DNA of 64,000 nucleotides from Dialister sp900541485 (GCA_965119665.1 OZ221974.1:1302001-1366000), one strand, 5' to 3'. Counted from the stretch's first letter, positions 15,657 to 25,186 are shown. Program-made: numbers and translations. Notes: generated by a model from the letters alone, not told the origin.

Positions 15657-17558
15657 ATGACAGAAAAATTAAACGACCAGATGTTAATCCGTCGCGGTAA
15701 ATTGGAAAAAATCGCCGAATTGGGATTTGAGCCTTACGGCGGACGTTTTGATTGGACACATCATACGAATGATATCCTTGCCGATGCAGAAGCTTTAGAA
15801 AAAAGTGAAGAGCATGTAAAAGTGGCAGGCCGTATTATGATTATCCGCGGACACGGCAAGACCGCTTTCTGCAAACTCCGTGATGAAAAAGGAGATATCC
15901 AGCTGTATTTCCGTAAAGATGCTCTTGACGAGAAAGAATGGAATCTTTTTAAGCTTGTAGATATGGGAGATATTCTTGGTGTAGAGGGTACAGTATTTAC
16001 GACCCATACCGGGGAAGTTACCGTTCGTGTTCTTTCTTTTACTATGCTTTCCAAATCACTCCGTCCGCTTCCTGAAAAGTGGCATGGTCTCACCGATGTG
16101 GAACAACGTTACCGTCAGAGATATTTGGATTTGATTTCGAATCCGGAAGTCCGGACCACCTTTATCAAAAGAGCAAATATGCTCCAGGCCATCCGTAACT
16201 GGTACACAAGCCACGGCTTTTTGGAAGTGGAAACCCCGGTTCTCCAGCCTTTATACGGCGGTGCCAATGCCAGACCTTTTATCACCCACTTTAATGCACT
16301 GGATATGACCATGTACATGCGTATCGCTCCCGAATTGTATCTGAAACGACTTCTTGTGGGCGGCTATGAACGCATTTTTGAAATTACCCGTAACTTCCGT
16401 AACGAAGGTATGGATACCCGTCATAATCCGGAATTTACCGCGATTGAAACATATCAGGCCTATGGGGACATCGAAGACGTCATCGATCAGACCGAGCAGA
16501 TTGTCATGGCCTGTGCAATGGCATCCTACGGCACAACGAAATTTACCTATGAGGATACGGAAATCGATGTCAAAGCTCCGTGGCCGAGACTGACAATGGC
16601 CGAAGCAGTCAAAAAATATACAGGAGAAGACTTTGATGCCTGCAAGACTGTGGAAGAAGCACGTGCTATTTGTGACAAACTCCATGTAGAATATGGCGAA
16701 TTTGACGGATTCGGTAAATTATTGTCCGCCGTATTTGATGAATATGTAGAAAAGAATCTGATTCAGCCTGTTCATATCACCCAACACCCCATCGAAGTTT
16801 CGCCTTTATCCAAGCTTGATCCCGAGGATCCGAGATATACGATACGCTTTGAGTCTTATATTTACGGAAGAGAACTGGCAAACGGCTTCTCCGAATTAAA
16901 CGATCCTCTTGACCAGCGTGCCCGTTTTGAAATGCAGGCGCAGGAAAGAGCGAACGGTGATGACGAAGCGCATCCGGTCGATGAAGACTTCCTGACAGCG
17001 CTTGAGTACGGTATGCCTCCGACAGGCGGACTGGGTATCGGCCTTGATCGCCTCTTCATGCTCATGACAAATTCATCCAGTATCCGCGATATTCTTCTCT
17101 TCCCGGCTATGAAACCGGAGGGCGGCGAAGAACATGCGGAAAAGCATACACCGAAAACCGAAGAAACTGTTCCCGAAAAAATTGATTTCTCCAAAGTCAA
17201 GATTGAACCTCTTTTTGAAGAAACGGTTGATTTTGAAACCTTCAGCAAGTCTGATTTCCGTGCCGTGAAAGTCAAAGATTGTGTCGCTGTAAAAAAGAGT
17301 AAAAAATTACTCCAATTCACATTAGATGACGGAACGGGTACCGACCGCATTATTTTGAGCGGTATCCACGCTTTCTATGAACCGGAAGAATTGATTGGGA
17401 AAACGGTGATTGCTATCGTCAATCTGCCGCCAAGAAGCATGATGGGCATCGATTCCTGCGGAATGCTTCTTTCTGCAATTCATGAGGAAGAGGGAGAAGA
17501 AAAACTTCACTTACTTATTGTGGATGACCATATTCCGGCAGGCGCTAAATTATATTAA
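15657..17558 (+). CDS. lysS: Lysyl-tRNA synthetase (class II) with fused C-terminal tRNA-binding domain
   Basis: A class II lysyl-tRNA synthetase: OB-fold anticodon-binding domain (about residues 55-140), then the catalytic core with motif 2 FRNEGMDTRHNPEF and motif 3 GLGIGLDRLFML. The family usually ends near residue 490-500, just past DILLFPAMKP. Here it continues through an acidic linker (about 488-510) into a ~115-residue EMAP-II/Trbp111-type tRNA-binding domain (SKSDFRAVKVKDC through GSMMGI-like block PPRSMMGIDSCGMLLSA). Such domains are usual at the C-terminus of methionyl-tRNA synthetase. It should raise non-specific tRNA affinity. No frame break is seen at the junction, so the fusion looks real. 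Confidence 0.93.
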   Translation: MTEKLNDQMLIRRGKLEKIAELGFEPYGGRFDWTHHTNDILADAEALEKSEEHVKVAGRIMIIRGHGKTAFCKLRDEKGDIQLYFRKDALDEKEWNLFKLVDMGDILGVEGTVFTTHTGEVTVRVLSFTMLSKSLRPLPEKWHGLTDVEQRYRQRYLDLISNPEVRTTFIKRANMLQAIRNWYTSHGFLEVETPVLQPLYGGANARPFITHFNALDMTMYMRIAPELYLKRLLVGGYERIFEITRNFRNEGMDTRHNPEFTAIETYQAYGDIEDVIDQTEQIVMACAMASYGTTKFTYEDTEIDVKAPWPRLTMAEAVKKYTGEDFDACKTVEEARAICDKLHVEYGEFDGFGKLLSAVFDEYVEKNLIQPVHITQHPIEVSPLSKLDPEDPRYTIRFESYIYGRELANGFSELNDPLDQRARFEMQAQERANGDDEAHPVDEDFLTALEYGMPPTGGLGIGLDRLFMLMTNSSSIRDILLFPAMKPEGGEEHAEKHTPKTEETVPEKIDFSKVKIEPLFEETVDFETFSKSDFRAVKVKDCVAVKKSKKLLQFTLDDGTGTDRIILSGIHAFYEPEELIGKTVIAIVNLPPRSMMGIDSCGMLLSAIHEEEGEEKLHLLIVDDHIPAGAKLY

Positions 17559-17562
17559 AAGA

Positions 17563-17597
17563 AAAGCACTTACGGGAATTTCCGTGAGTGCTTTTTT
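17563..17597 (+). terminator. Terminator after lysS
   Basis: AAAGCACTTACGG pairs with CCGTGAGTGCTTT (one wobble), followed by a T run. Confidence 0.8.
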
Positions 17598-17617
17598 TGT
17601 GGAAACAGAGGATAGAA

Positions 17618-18103
17618 ATGTTAGAAATACGAACGGGAACTCCCGGTGATGTAAATGCTTTGGCAGCGGTAGAAAAAGAATGTTTTCCTCCGGCGGAAGC
17701 GGCGACAAAGGAAATATTACAAAAACGGCTTGCCTGTTACGGCAATCATTTCTGGCTTTTAATGAAGGATGGGAAGCTCATTTCTTTTGTTGACGGTATG
17801 GTGACGGATGAGCCCGATTTAAAAGATGAAATGTATGAAAAGGCGGAAATGCATAAGGAAAGTGGACAATGGCAGATGATTTTCGGAGTCAATACAATCC
17901 CTGCCGAAAGAAGACGGGGATATGCGGAAAAAGTACTGCGCCGTGTCATAGCCGATGCAAAGGCACAAGGAAGAAAAGGCCTTGTTTTGACCTGTAAAAA
18001 AGCACTGATACCATATTACGGCAAATTCGGATTTGAAGAAGAAGGAAAATCAGAATCTGTGCACGGGCATGTCACGTGGTATCAGATGCGCCTTACCTTT
18101 TAA
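17618..18103 (+). CDS. GNAT-family N-acetyltransferase
   Basis: A 161-residue single-domain GNAT protein. The acetyl-CoA-binding motif A is NTIPAERRRGYAEKVLRRVI (about residues 90-109), with the usual Q/RxxGxG/A phosphate loop shape, and the C-terminal YYGKFGFEEEGKS is the common strand-helix of the fold. Acceptor unknown. ATG at 17618 with an AGAGGATAG RBS is preferred to GTG at 17588, which overlaps the terminator of lysS. Confidence 0.8.
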   Translation: MLEIRTGTPGDVNALAAVEKECFPPAEAATKEILQKRLACYGNHFWLLMKDGKLISFVDGMVTDEPDLKDEMYEKAEMHKESGQWQMIFGVNTIPAERRRGYAEKVLRRVIADAKAQGRKGLVLTCKKALIPYYGKFGFEEEGKSESVHGHVTWYQMRLTF

Positions 18104-18180
18104 AGAGCAATAAAAAAAGAGCGGAGAAAAGTATTATTTAGTTAGAAATTAAAAAATTGAGTTTAATTGGTAAAATTCAA

Positions 18181-18222
18181 AAAAACTGCCAAGTGCTATT
18201 TCATACACGAGGCAGTTTTTTT
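18181..18222. terminator. Bidirectional terminator between GNAT and restriction-modification genes
   Basis: AAAAACTGCC/GGCAGTTTTT perfect 10-bp stem with a 20-base loop and T run; usable on both strands. Confidence 0.7.
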
Positions 18223-18282
18223 ATTTCCGAATAAAATATATCAGTAATAATAGATTATAAATTACGAGATTTAATAGATTGA

Positions 18283-19527
18283 CTACTCGTTTTTAATTAT
18301 TTCTTTAATAACAGGTTCTATTCTCGAAATTATACCGGTAACTAATGCATTTCCCATCATAAAATATCTATTTCTTCTAGGCATTGTATTGGTCCAATTT
18401 ATCGGAAACATCTGAATAAGTTCACATTCTATGGGGGTGAGTGTTCTGTATTTTTGAATTTCTGTATCAAATATAATATGAGAGGATCTATTAGTTGTGC
18501 CTTCACTTGTTAACATTGTTCTTGCAGGTTCATTCATGTTTTCTGGGAATGCCATGGCTCCTTCACTGTACATATAGACATGTCCATTGTGTGAAGTCCG
18601 TTCAATTTTTTTTGAACCTTTTAAGTATTTCCATTTATCCAATTTCTCGTCTGGAACCACATAATCATTTAAATTTCTATTAAACGGAAAAGCTTCCTCT
18701 ATGACTTCCGACAGAGGGTATTTGTCTTCTTCTATGGCGGTAAGGTTTGAATGTGTAACTTTACCATTGGTCATTATTCCGCACTCCAAAAACTTCCCGT
18801 CACTATAGTCATTGGATACACTCACAATATCATTATATTTATTTAAATCTATAGTGCTGGTTTTAGTTATCTCTAAGACCGGAAAAACTTTATTAAAGAT
18901 ATTTTGTGTATTTAGATTAATTTTTTTGTTGTTTATACTTTTTGCAAATTGAGATGAAGTTTTATATGCGAAAATAAAAACTCTCCGCCTTCTTTGTGGC
19001 ATAGAATATTCTCCGGCATTTATAACTCGCCATTGGACATCATAACCCAGGTCACTGAATGTCCTAAGCATAATTGCAAAATCTCTTCCGCGTTTTGCTG
19101 CTGGGGACTTTAATAATCTGTCTACATTTTCTAACAAAATAAATGGTGACTTTTTCTCTACTATAATATCCCTTATGTCCCAAAATAGAACACCTTTTTT
19201 GCCTTCAATACCTTTCTCATTAGAGAGGGATCTTGCTACTGAATAATCTTGACAAGGGAATCCACCAACTAATAAAGAATGATTTGGAATTTCAGATTTA
19301 TCAACTTTGTTTATATCAATATTTGAGTTGTTTTTATCGCCGAATCTCGTTATATAGCAATTAAAAGCATGTTGAATTTTAGTAGCCGGTTCATATTGGT
19401 TAGCCCATACAAATTCCCAATCTCCGCGTTCAATTGCCCGATTATTCTTGTCATAGGAATTTATATGATTTAGACCAACTCTAAACCCTCCAACTCCTGC
19501 AAATAATTCTGCTACTGTTAATTTCAT
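18283..19527 (-). CDS. DNA (cytosine-5-)-methyltransferase, Sau3AI-type (predicted GATC)
   Basis: A 414-residue C5-cytosine methyltransferase. Motif I ELFAGVGGFRVG (residues 7-18), the catalytic Pro-Cys of motif IV GGFPCQDYSV (Cys92), motif VI LLENVDRLL, motif VIII MPQRRRRVF and the C-terminal motifs IX-X (LTPIECELIQMFP, GNALV) are all present. It protects host DNA from the neighbouring restriction enzyme, which belongs to the Sau3AI family; GATC is therefore the predicted target, with methylation on C. The gene is AT-rich with codon use unlike its neighbours, a common sign of transfer. It lies 25 bases downstream of the nuclease gene. Confidence 0.92.
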   Translation of the reverse strand: MKLTVAELFAGVGGFRVGLNHINSYDKNNRAIERGDWEFVWANQYEPATKIQHAFNCYITRFGDKNNSNIDINKVDKSEIPNHSLLVGGFPCQDYSVARSLSNEKGIEGKKGVLFWDIRDIIVEKKSPFILLENVDRLLKSPAAKRGRDFAIMLRTFSDLGYDVQWRVINAGEYSMPQRRRRVFIFAYKTSSQFAKSINNKKINLNTQNIFNKVFPVLEITKTSTIDLNKYNDIVSVSNDYSDGKFLECGIMTNGKVTHSNLTAIEEDKYPLSEVIEEAFPFNRNLNDYVVPDEKLDKWKYLKGSKKIERTSHNGHVYMYSEGAMAFPENMNEPARTMLTSEGTTNRSSHIIFDTEIQKYRTLTPIECELIQMFPINWTNTMPRRNRYFMMGNALVTGIISRIEPVIKEIIKNE

Positions 19528-19552
19528 ATAATTATGTTTCTCCTTAATATAT

Positions 19553-21034
19553 TTATATGTCTTTTATGATTTTAGATATATAATTGTTATTTAACCAAAA
19601 ACATTGATGTGTCATTTTATCACCATTAGGTAATAAATCCATGTCTGCATCACTGCCATTTCCATATCTTTTACCGCTTATCAGATATGCACTTTTTATG
19701 GAGTGTGGCCTTAAATGAAAGATTTGAGTATCGGTCTTTTTAGGTAAATCATTTGCTATGATTTGTTTTCCACAGCTCAGGTTTTTAATTTTGAAATTGA
19801 TACCGCTAATGAATTTATTCTTGTAATTATTCCATTCTGATTTTCCAATGCTTTCAAGTTCCTCAATTGGCATATTCCAAAATTTTGAACCCGATAAAAT
19901 AAATTTTCCGTTTTCATTTTCTCTGAAAACAACAAACAAGAAACGTGTTGTCTCAAAGAACTCATATTCATATGAGTTTTCAAAGTCTTGTTGAATAAAA
20001 TCTAATATTCTGATTTTAGGGAATGACATACTTTCTTTAGGAATTCCGGTCTTTTTTACTCTGATTGTTTTAATTATTATGCCGGCTTTCTGAAATTCTT
20101 CTGAGTTATCGGTATTTACACCCAACATTCGGTTGACCAATATTTTATTTATGTGTTTTGATTTAGAGTCAACAGAAATGTTAAATAATTTATACAATTC
20201 CTCGGTATCTTTACCGATATATCGATTGATCTTTGAGAGAATTTTGTTGTCAAAGTCTCCATCTTTTAAATCTTCCTCGTTAAAAATGGAGTCATAATTC
20301 ATGAGACCGGGCTGGACATAATTATTTAAAACATATGTCATGTAGGATTGTTTTAATGAAAATGCACGTCTCTTTGCAGGAATATTCTTATTATAATATT
20401 GGGGTTTTAGACTTTTTGCCGCGGTGGATCCTTTTGTACAAGCACCCAAATATTTTGTGTCGCTCTCAGATAATTTGTGAGCATTTCCGGAAATAATTTT
20501 ATTTACTATAATCCTGTAATCATCCAGTATTATTTCCAGGTCTTTAGCACAAATGTCACTGTAAATATCATATAAATTCACATAATCAATACTATGCTCT
20601 GTTCGTTTTTGGTTTCTTATTCGATGATACCAAATCATAAGAATTTTACTGATTTTCTTCTCTAGATGTGAGCCTTTGAAATTTATTTCTATAGCTTCAG
20701 TATTTGGAATCATTGTTATGACCAGTCGTTCTCCGGCTTTAAGCCCTTTGCTATTCTTCTCATAAGGGGTTGCCTTTAATTCAACGCCGGCTTTTTCAAA
20801 ATCAGGTTCGGGACTACTGTTTGGTTTATAACAAAAATAGTACTCTTCCAGCAAGTTTCCTAAAGTTCCTTTTCCTTTGGGATTATTATAATAATCAATT
20901 TTATCTTTTAGTTCTTGATTTTCAAAAACTCTAGATAGTATATCAATAAAATTTAACCCCAAAAGGTCTTGCGAATATTTAAATATATCTTTTGGATTTG
21001 TATCATCGTAGGGTAATTTTATTCCATTATTCAT
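19553..21034 (-). CDS. Type II restriction endonuclease, Sau3AI/MutH family
   Basis: The 493-residue protein matches Sau3AI in length and order of blocks. The MutH-like catalytic site is PDFEKAGVELKATP with Asp78, Glu85 and Lys87 (D-ExK). A second set of family blocks, HELSESDTKYLGACTKG and KRRAFSLKQSYMT, sits near residues 180-230, and the C-terminal MutH-like half ends in FHLRPHSIKSAYL and CFWLNNNYI. Sau3AI cuts before GATC. Transcribed first, followed by the methyltransferase. Strongly AT-rich compared with the flanks. Confidence 0.92.
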   Translation of the reverse strand: MNNGIKLPYDDTNPKDIFKYSQDLLGLNFIDILSRVFENQELKDKIDYYNNPKGKGTLGNLLEEYYFCYKPNSSPEPDFEKAGVELKATPYEKNSKGLKAGERLVITMIPNTEAIEINFKGSHLEKKISKILMIWYHRIRNQKRTEHSIDYVNLYDIYSDICAKDLEIILDDYRIIVNKIISGNAHKLSESDTKYLGACTKGSTAAKSLKPQYYNKNIPAKRRAFSLKQSYMTYVLNNYVQPGLMNYDSIFNEEDLKDGDFDNKILSKINRYIGKDTEELYKLFNISVDSKSKHINKILVNRMLGVNTDNSEEFQKAGIIIKTIRVKKTGIPKESMSFPKIRILDFIQQDFENSYEYEFFETTRFLFVVFRENENGKFILSGSKFWNMPIEELESIGKSEWNNYKNKFISGINFKIKNLSCGKQIIANDLPKKTDTQIFHLRPHSIKSAYLISGKRYGNGSDADMDLLPNGDKMTHQCFWLNNNYISKIIKDI

Positions 21035-21119
21035 TTTTTGTTCTCCAATGGACTAAAACTATTTTTGTAGTTTAATAAAGCATATATAAATTAATTTATA
21101 ATGGAGTTTACTTAATTTT

Positions 21120-21836
21120 TTATGCGTGAGACGGGACTGTTTTCTCGCCGGCCATAGAGGCGGACATTTCAAAGACTTTCCCTTTCATATCCGTCATCAT
21201 TAAAGCGTCCAGAAGACCGCCGATTTGGTGAGATTCGGAAATACCTGTTTTGCACCAGAGGGCAAAATGCTCACAATTGTTGGTAATCAGGTTATAGTCA
21301 GTTTCGCCGATTCTGCTTTTTGCCCGCGCAACGGTTTCCTCCGGAGTATATAAATGATAGTCTACCGCCTTTAAATATTTCCAAAGCCGGTCTGCCCGTT
21401 CGGGATGTTCGGAGAGTTTTTTGAAAGCAGAGTATTCCATATTTTCCGTAGGTGCTCCGTAAGTTTCGGGGAAGCAGCAGGTGTAATAAATATCCATGCC
21501 GTTCAGAAATGCATCCAGAGAAGCCTCATGGATACAGATTTTAAAATCCTGTGAAGGATCCATATCATAATGAATGACCCGGTCATTTCCGATGTAGACG
21601 GCAAAATGTTCAAATCCGATGCGGTGTACACAGATAATATCGCCCGGTCTGGCAGGGATGAGATCTTCTTTTTCAGGCTCTAAGTCAAAAAGATCCCGTA
21701 TTTTTGAAATGATAAAGTTAAATACAATGAAAAAAGGATACAGGAGCATTGAAAAAATGCGGATAATCCGGGAGAAAACAGGATTTTCTTTACCGGAAAA
21801 GAAGCTTGTCAGGAAAGAAAAAATATTCTTTTTCAT
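21120..21836 (-). CDS. LRAT-domain (NlpC/P60-like) protein
   Basis: A 238-residue protein with a hydrophobic N-terminal segment (IIRIFSMLLYPFFIVFNFII, about residues 27-46) that may anchor it to the membrane, then an LRAT domain. The catalytic set is visible: GDIICVHRIGFEHFAVYIG with its His and, later, NNCEHFALW with the nucleophile Cys. LRAT-like proteins are thiol acyltransferases or hydrolases acting on lipids; some bacterial members act in lipid remodelling. ATG at 21836 is chosen because an AGGTGA motif precedes it and overlaps the TGA of the tetR gene; a GTG at 21851 has no RBS. Substrate unknown. Confidence 0.8.
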   Translation of the reverse strand: MKKNIFSFLTSFFSGKENPVFSRIIRIFSMLLYPFFIVFNFIISKIRDLFDLEPEKEDLIPARPGDIICVHRIGFEHFAVYIGNDRVIHYDMDPSQDFKICIHEASLDAFLNGMDIYYTCCFPETYGAPTENMEYSAFKKLSEHPERADRLWKYLKAVDYHLYTPEETVARAKSRIGETDYNLITNNCEHFALWCKTGISESHQIGGLLDALMMTDMKGKVFEMSASMAGEKTVPSHA

Positions 21837-21852
21837 CAGATTCGGATTCACC

Positions 21853-22416
21853 TCACAGAATAGGGTAGATAACGGAACGGAAATAAGAATCCAGTTCTTC
21901 CGGAGTTTGTTTCATCCGCTGGCGGACCCACCACTGTACCATACCGACAAAGCTGCTGGAAATGTGGTTGAGAAGAAATTCATCGGGAAGATTTTTATTT
22001 TTACGATTGGGAGCGGAAAGAAGGAAAGTTTCTACAATCTGGTCAAAGCTGTGTTTGAAATATTTCAAAAAAATGCCGCTGCTTTCGGAAGTAAGCAATT
22101 CCCTGACATGGTAGGAGTCGGCCTGTATATGCTGGAGAATATGGCAAAAAACAGGATCGGGAACGCCCGGGTCCATGTGACGGTCGCTCGGGAAATCATG
22201 GTTTAAGGCGCCGTCCATGATATGGTCGAAAAGCTCGGTGCACATGACATTAAGAAGGTCCTCTTTTGTCCGGAAGTGGGAATAAAATGTGCTCCGCCCT
22301 ATATTTGCTTTATCAATAATGGCTTGTATAGTAATTTGTGAATACGGTTTTCGGGATAAAAGCAAACTGAAGGCCTCAAAAATCGCTGCCCGTGTTTTTT
22401 TCTGCCGCCTGTCCAT
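21853..22416 (-). CDS. TetR/AcrR-family transcriptional regulator
   Basis: A 187-residue TetR-type repressor with a helix-turn-helix at residues 20-50 (ITIQAIIDKANIGRSTFYSHF) and a helical C-terminal ligand domain of the TetR_C_7-like sort. ATG at 22416, behind AAGGGG, gives the usual N-terminus MDRRQKKTR; the frame is open further upstream but without an RBS. It is translationally close-coupled to the LRAT-domain gene, so the repressor probably controls that operon in response to a small hydrophobic ligand. The operator is not identified. Confidence 0.88.
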   Translation of the reverse strand: MDRRQKKTRAAIFEAFSLLLSRKPYSQITIQAIIDKANIGRSTFYSHFRTKEDLLNVMCTELFDHIMDGALNHDFPSDRHMDPGVPDPVFCHILQHIQADSYHVRELLTSESSGIFLKYFKHSFDQIVETFLLSAPNRKNKNLPDEFLLNHISSSFVGMVQWWVRQRMKQTPEELDSYFRSVIYPIL

Positions 22417-22599
22417 ATCATACCCCTTGTTTGAAAATACCGTCCTATCCGGAGAGTAGACGGTGTAAATAATATATTCCTTATGGACTATATTAGCATG
22501 ATTTATCATTTTGTTAAACTGTTTTTAAGGACTGCCTTTTTCATGGGGCACAAGGCCGGCGGAGAACATTCATATTTCGGAAAATAAGACAAAATAAAA

Positions 22600-22628
22600 A
22601 GCGGACTCCCGATAAAAGGAATCCGCTA
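22600..22628 (-). terminator. Terminator of the aminopeptidase gene
   Basis: On the minus strand AGCGGATTCC pairs with GGAGTCCGCT (one mismatch) and runs into TTTTTATTTT. Confidence 0.7.
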
Positions 22629-22631
22629 TTT

Positions 22632-23903
22632 TTATTCGAAGAAATAGGAAACGGCTTTGACCAGATATTCGGTATCTTTGGCACCGGCAGTTTCGTAGGA
22701 AGAGTGCATCGCCAGTTGGGGTAAACCTATATCTACCGTAGGAACGGCTACTTTGGTGTTGGAAATATTTCCCAAGGTAGAGCCGCCGGGAATATCACTT
22801 CTGTTCGTATAGGTTTGGATCGGTACATCCGCTTTAAGGCATAAGTCGCGGAATACGGCGGCAGAATACCCGTCAGTCGAATATTTTTGTGAAGCATTAA
22901 ATTTGATGATGATACCGCCGTTCAAGACAGGTGCATTGACAGGATCGGCATATTCACCGTGGTTCGGGTGAACGGCATGACCGTTATCTGCAGAAATCAT
23001 GAAACTTTTGGCAAGCATGGCCTGTATTTCATCGTAGCTTCGGCCCAAAGAAAGAGCAAGGCGGGAAATAGTATTTGTAAGGAATGTAGAGCCTGCACCC
23101 TGGGCGGTTCCGCTGCCCACTTCTTCGTTATCAAAGAGGGCATAGACGGAAATGTCTTTTTGTTTTTTTCCGTTGGTAAATCCGCGGAATGTGGCAAAAG
23201 CACATTGCAAATCATCAAGGCGGGGCGATGAGATAAATTCGTGCTGCGGCCCCCAAAGAATACCGGGGGAGCAGGAATAAAGAAATATATCATGTCCGAG
23301 AATATCGGCAGCTTTGACTTTTGCCGCCTGGGCAAGAGTTTCCATGAAATCTGCCGCTCCGTCCGTGGAGTAAAGGGGCAATAAATCATTCTGTATATTC
23401 CAGGCATGTCCGCTGTTGACGGTCCTGTCCATGTGAATGGCTACGGAAGGAATCAAAAGTGTCGGATGGTCAAGAGATACCAGCTTGGAAATAATTTGCC
23501 CGTTATCTTTTACAAACAGACGTCCTGCTGCGGAAAGAGGGCGGTCAAGCCAGGTACTCATAATCATTCCGCCATAGCCTTCTACATTGAGACGGGTGTA
23601 TTTGCCGTCCCGCATCTCAGGATTTTCTTTAATCTTGAAAGTAGGCGAATCACAGTGTGCGGCAGTGATTTTAAAAGCATTGCCTCCGTCTTCGGGAACG
23701 GAAAAGGCAATCAGGGCAGAACCGTTTCTTGTGACTACATATTTTCCGCCCCGCTTAATTTGCCAGGAATCTTCTTCACGGATTTCCGTGAATCCTGCAT
23801 AGAGAAGGGCTGCTTTGATATGACGGACCACATGAAAAACGGAAGGGGATTTACTGATAAAGTGCAGTAAATCCCGATTGGTTTCTTCAAAAGATATATC
23901 CAT
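22632..23903 (-). CDS. M18-family aminopeptidase
   Basis: A 423-residue zinc aminopeptidase of the M18 (ApeB/aspartyl aminopeptidase) family. Metal-binding blocks in order: ITAAHCDSPTFKIK (His ligand), FDNEEVGSGTAQGA (Asp/Glu pair with catalytic Glu), ISADNGHAVHPNH, and the C-terminal AMHSSYETAGAKD carrying the last His. Length is normal for the family. It removes N-terminal acidic or neutral residues from peptides in the cytoplasm. Only one base separates it from the secreted-protein gene upstream, so they are cotranscribed. Confidence 0.93.
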   Translation of the reverse strand: MDISFEETNRDLLHFISKSPSVFHVVRHIKAALLYAGFTEIREEDSWQIKRGGKYVVTRNGSALIAFSVPEDGGNAFKITAAHCDSPTFKIKENPEMRDGKYTRLNVEGYGGMIMSTWLDRPLSAAGRLFVKDNGQIISKLVSLDHPTLLIPSVAIHMDRTVNSGHAWNIQNDLLPLYSTDGAADFMETLAQAAKVKAADILGHDIFLYSCSPGILWGPQHEFISSPRLDDLQCAFATFRGFTNGKKQKDISVYALFDNEEVGSGTAQGAGSTFLTNTISRLALSLGRSYDEIQAMLAKSFMISADNGHAVHPNHGEYADPVNAPVLNGGIIIKFNASQKYSTDGYSAAVFRDLCLKADVPIQTYTNRSDIPGGSTLGNISNTKVAVPTVDIGLPQLAMHSSYETAGAKDTEYLVKAVSYFFE

Positions 23904-23904
23904 A

Positions 23905-24297
23905 TTATTTTACTTTATTGACTTTTCTCTGGTAAACAGCTTCTGCCATGCGGGCCCGTTCGCGAATGACGGGGTTCGTGGAATTGACGGAAGCGGGCGA
24001 GAAGTTACTCTTGTAATGCAGTTTTTTGGTGGATTTTTCCATTTCCTTTACCTGGATAGTGCCTGCGGTTCTGTCATATACATAGGTATAGGTGCAGGTG
24101 CCGTCCGCTAATTTTTCAACCGCTACAAATTCGAGAATTTCATGGCCGTCAGTGGTCTTTTTGTAACTGGTTTCGTCCAGGTCTATGGTAAGAACGTCAT
24201 TATATTTCCAGATTTTTTCTGCGGAGACAGATAATGTCATCGAAGAAAATGCGGCAGCAAGGCCGAGGGTAATAAGTAATTTTCGCATAAGTTTCAC
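23905..24297 (-). CDS. Small secreted protein of unknown function
   Basis: A 130-residue protein with a Sec signal peptide (about residues 1-26, cleavage after VSA) and a mature part rich in beta-type sequence, ending with a basic helix (RERARMAEAVYQRKVNKVK). No family recognised. Cotranscribed with, and one base upstream of, the M18 aminopeptidase gene; the pairing may be a matter of shared promoter rather than function. Confidence 0.6.
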   Translation of the reverse strand: MKLMRKLLITLGLAAAFSSMTLSVSAEKIWKYNDVLTIDLDETSYKKTTDGHEILEFVAVEKLADGTCTYTYVYDRTAGTIQVKEMEKSTKKLHYKSNFSPASVNSTNPVIRERARMAEAVYQRKVNKVK

Positions 24298-24445
24298 TCT
24301 CTTTCTTAGTTCCGAACGGATAGAAATAATGAATTTTAAAACTGTCTGTATTATATCACATTTTTAAAACCGGCCGTGTCCGCCGTTTGACGGTGCGGAA
24401 GGCAGACAGTAGAATGAAAACAAAAAAGAAAGAGCAGGCGTTTAT

Positions 24446-25186
24446 ATGAATTACAGATGTATTATTCAGTATGACGGAACAAATTATGAAGGCTGGCAAA
24501 AACAAAACCGTACAGAGGAAACCGTTCAGGGAAAATTTGAAAAAGCTCTTCTGAAAGTGACGGGAGAGGAAGTAGCTGTAATCGGTGCGGGAAGAACGGA
24601 CAGCGGAGTTCATTCTTTGGGACAGACTGCTAATTTTCATTTGAAAACACCGTGGGAGTGTCATGATTTGGAAACGGCATTGAATGAAGAACTTCCCGAT
24701 ACTGTCAATATAGAAAAATTGGAAAAAACGGATGACAGATTTCACAGTCGCTTTGATGCGGTGCGAAAGAAATACCGTTACCGTATACGCACAGGTCCGC
24801 ACAAAAATGTTTTCGAACGCCGTTTTGTCTGGCAATACGGAAAGCCCCTCGATACGGAGGCAATGAAAAAAGGGGCCGCTTATCTGGTAGGCAGGCATGA
24901 CTTTACTGCTTTTTGCGGAAACAAGAAAATGAAGAAGTCAAAGGTAAGAACGGTTGAGTCGGTAACCATAGAAATAAAGGGTGACGAAATGTCGGTTATT
25001 TTTGTGGGGGACGGTTTTTTGCAGGGAATGGTGAGAGTCATGACAGGCACTCTTGTCGAAATCGGTGAGGGAAAAAGAAAGGCGGAAGACATTCCTCTTA
25101 TTTTTACATCTTTAAGTAGAGAACGGGCAGGCTTTACGGCACCGCCGCAGGGATTGATTTTAGAATCTGTTTCGTATGACAAGTGA
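24446..25186 (+). CDS. truA: tRNA pseudouridine(38-40) synthase TruA
   Basis: A 246-residue TruA. The active-site aspartate lies in GAGRTDSGVHSLGQ (about residue 53), the N-terminal YDGTNYEGWQKQ is diagnostic, and the RNA-binding HDFTAFCG block follows near 152. Isomerises uridines 38-40 of the anticodon arm. It stands alone, with a divergent secreted-protein gene upstream and a terminator downstream. Confidence 0.95.
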   Translation: MNYRCIIQYDGTNYEGWQKQNRTEETVQGKFEKALLKVTGEEVAVIGAGRTDSGVHSLGQTANFHLKTPWECHDLETALNEELPDTVNIEKLEKTDDRFHSRFDAVRKKYRYRIRTGPHKNVFERRFVWQYGKPLDTEAMKKGAAYLVGRHDFTAFCGNKKMKKSKVRTVESVTIEIKGDEMSVIFVGDGFLQGMVRVMTGTLVEIGEGKRKAEDIPLIFTSLSRERAGFTAPPQGLILESVSYDK

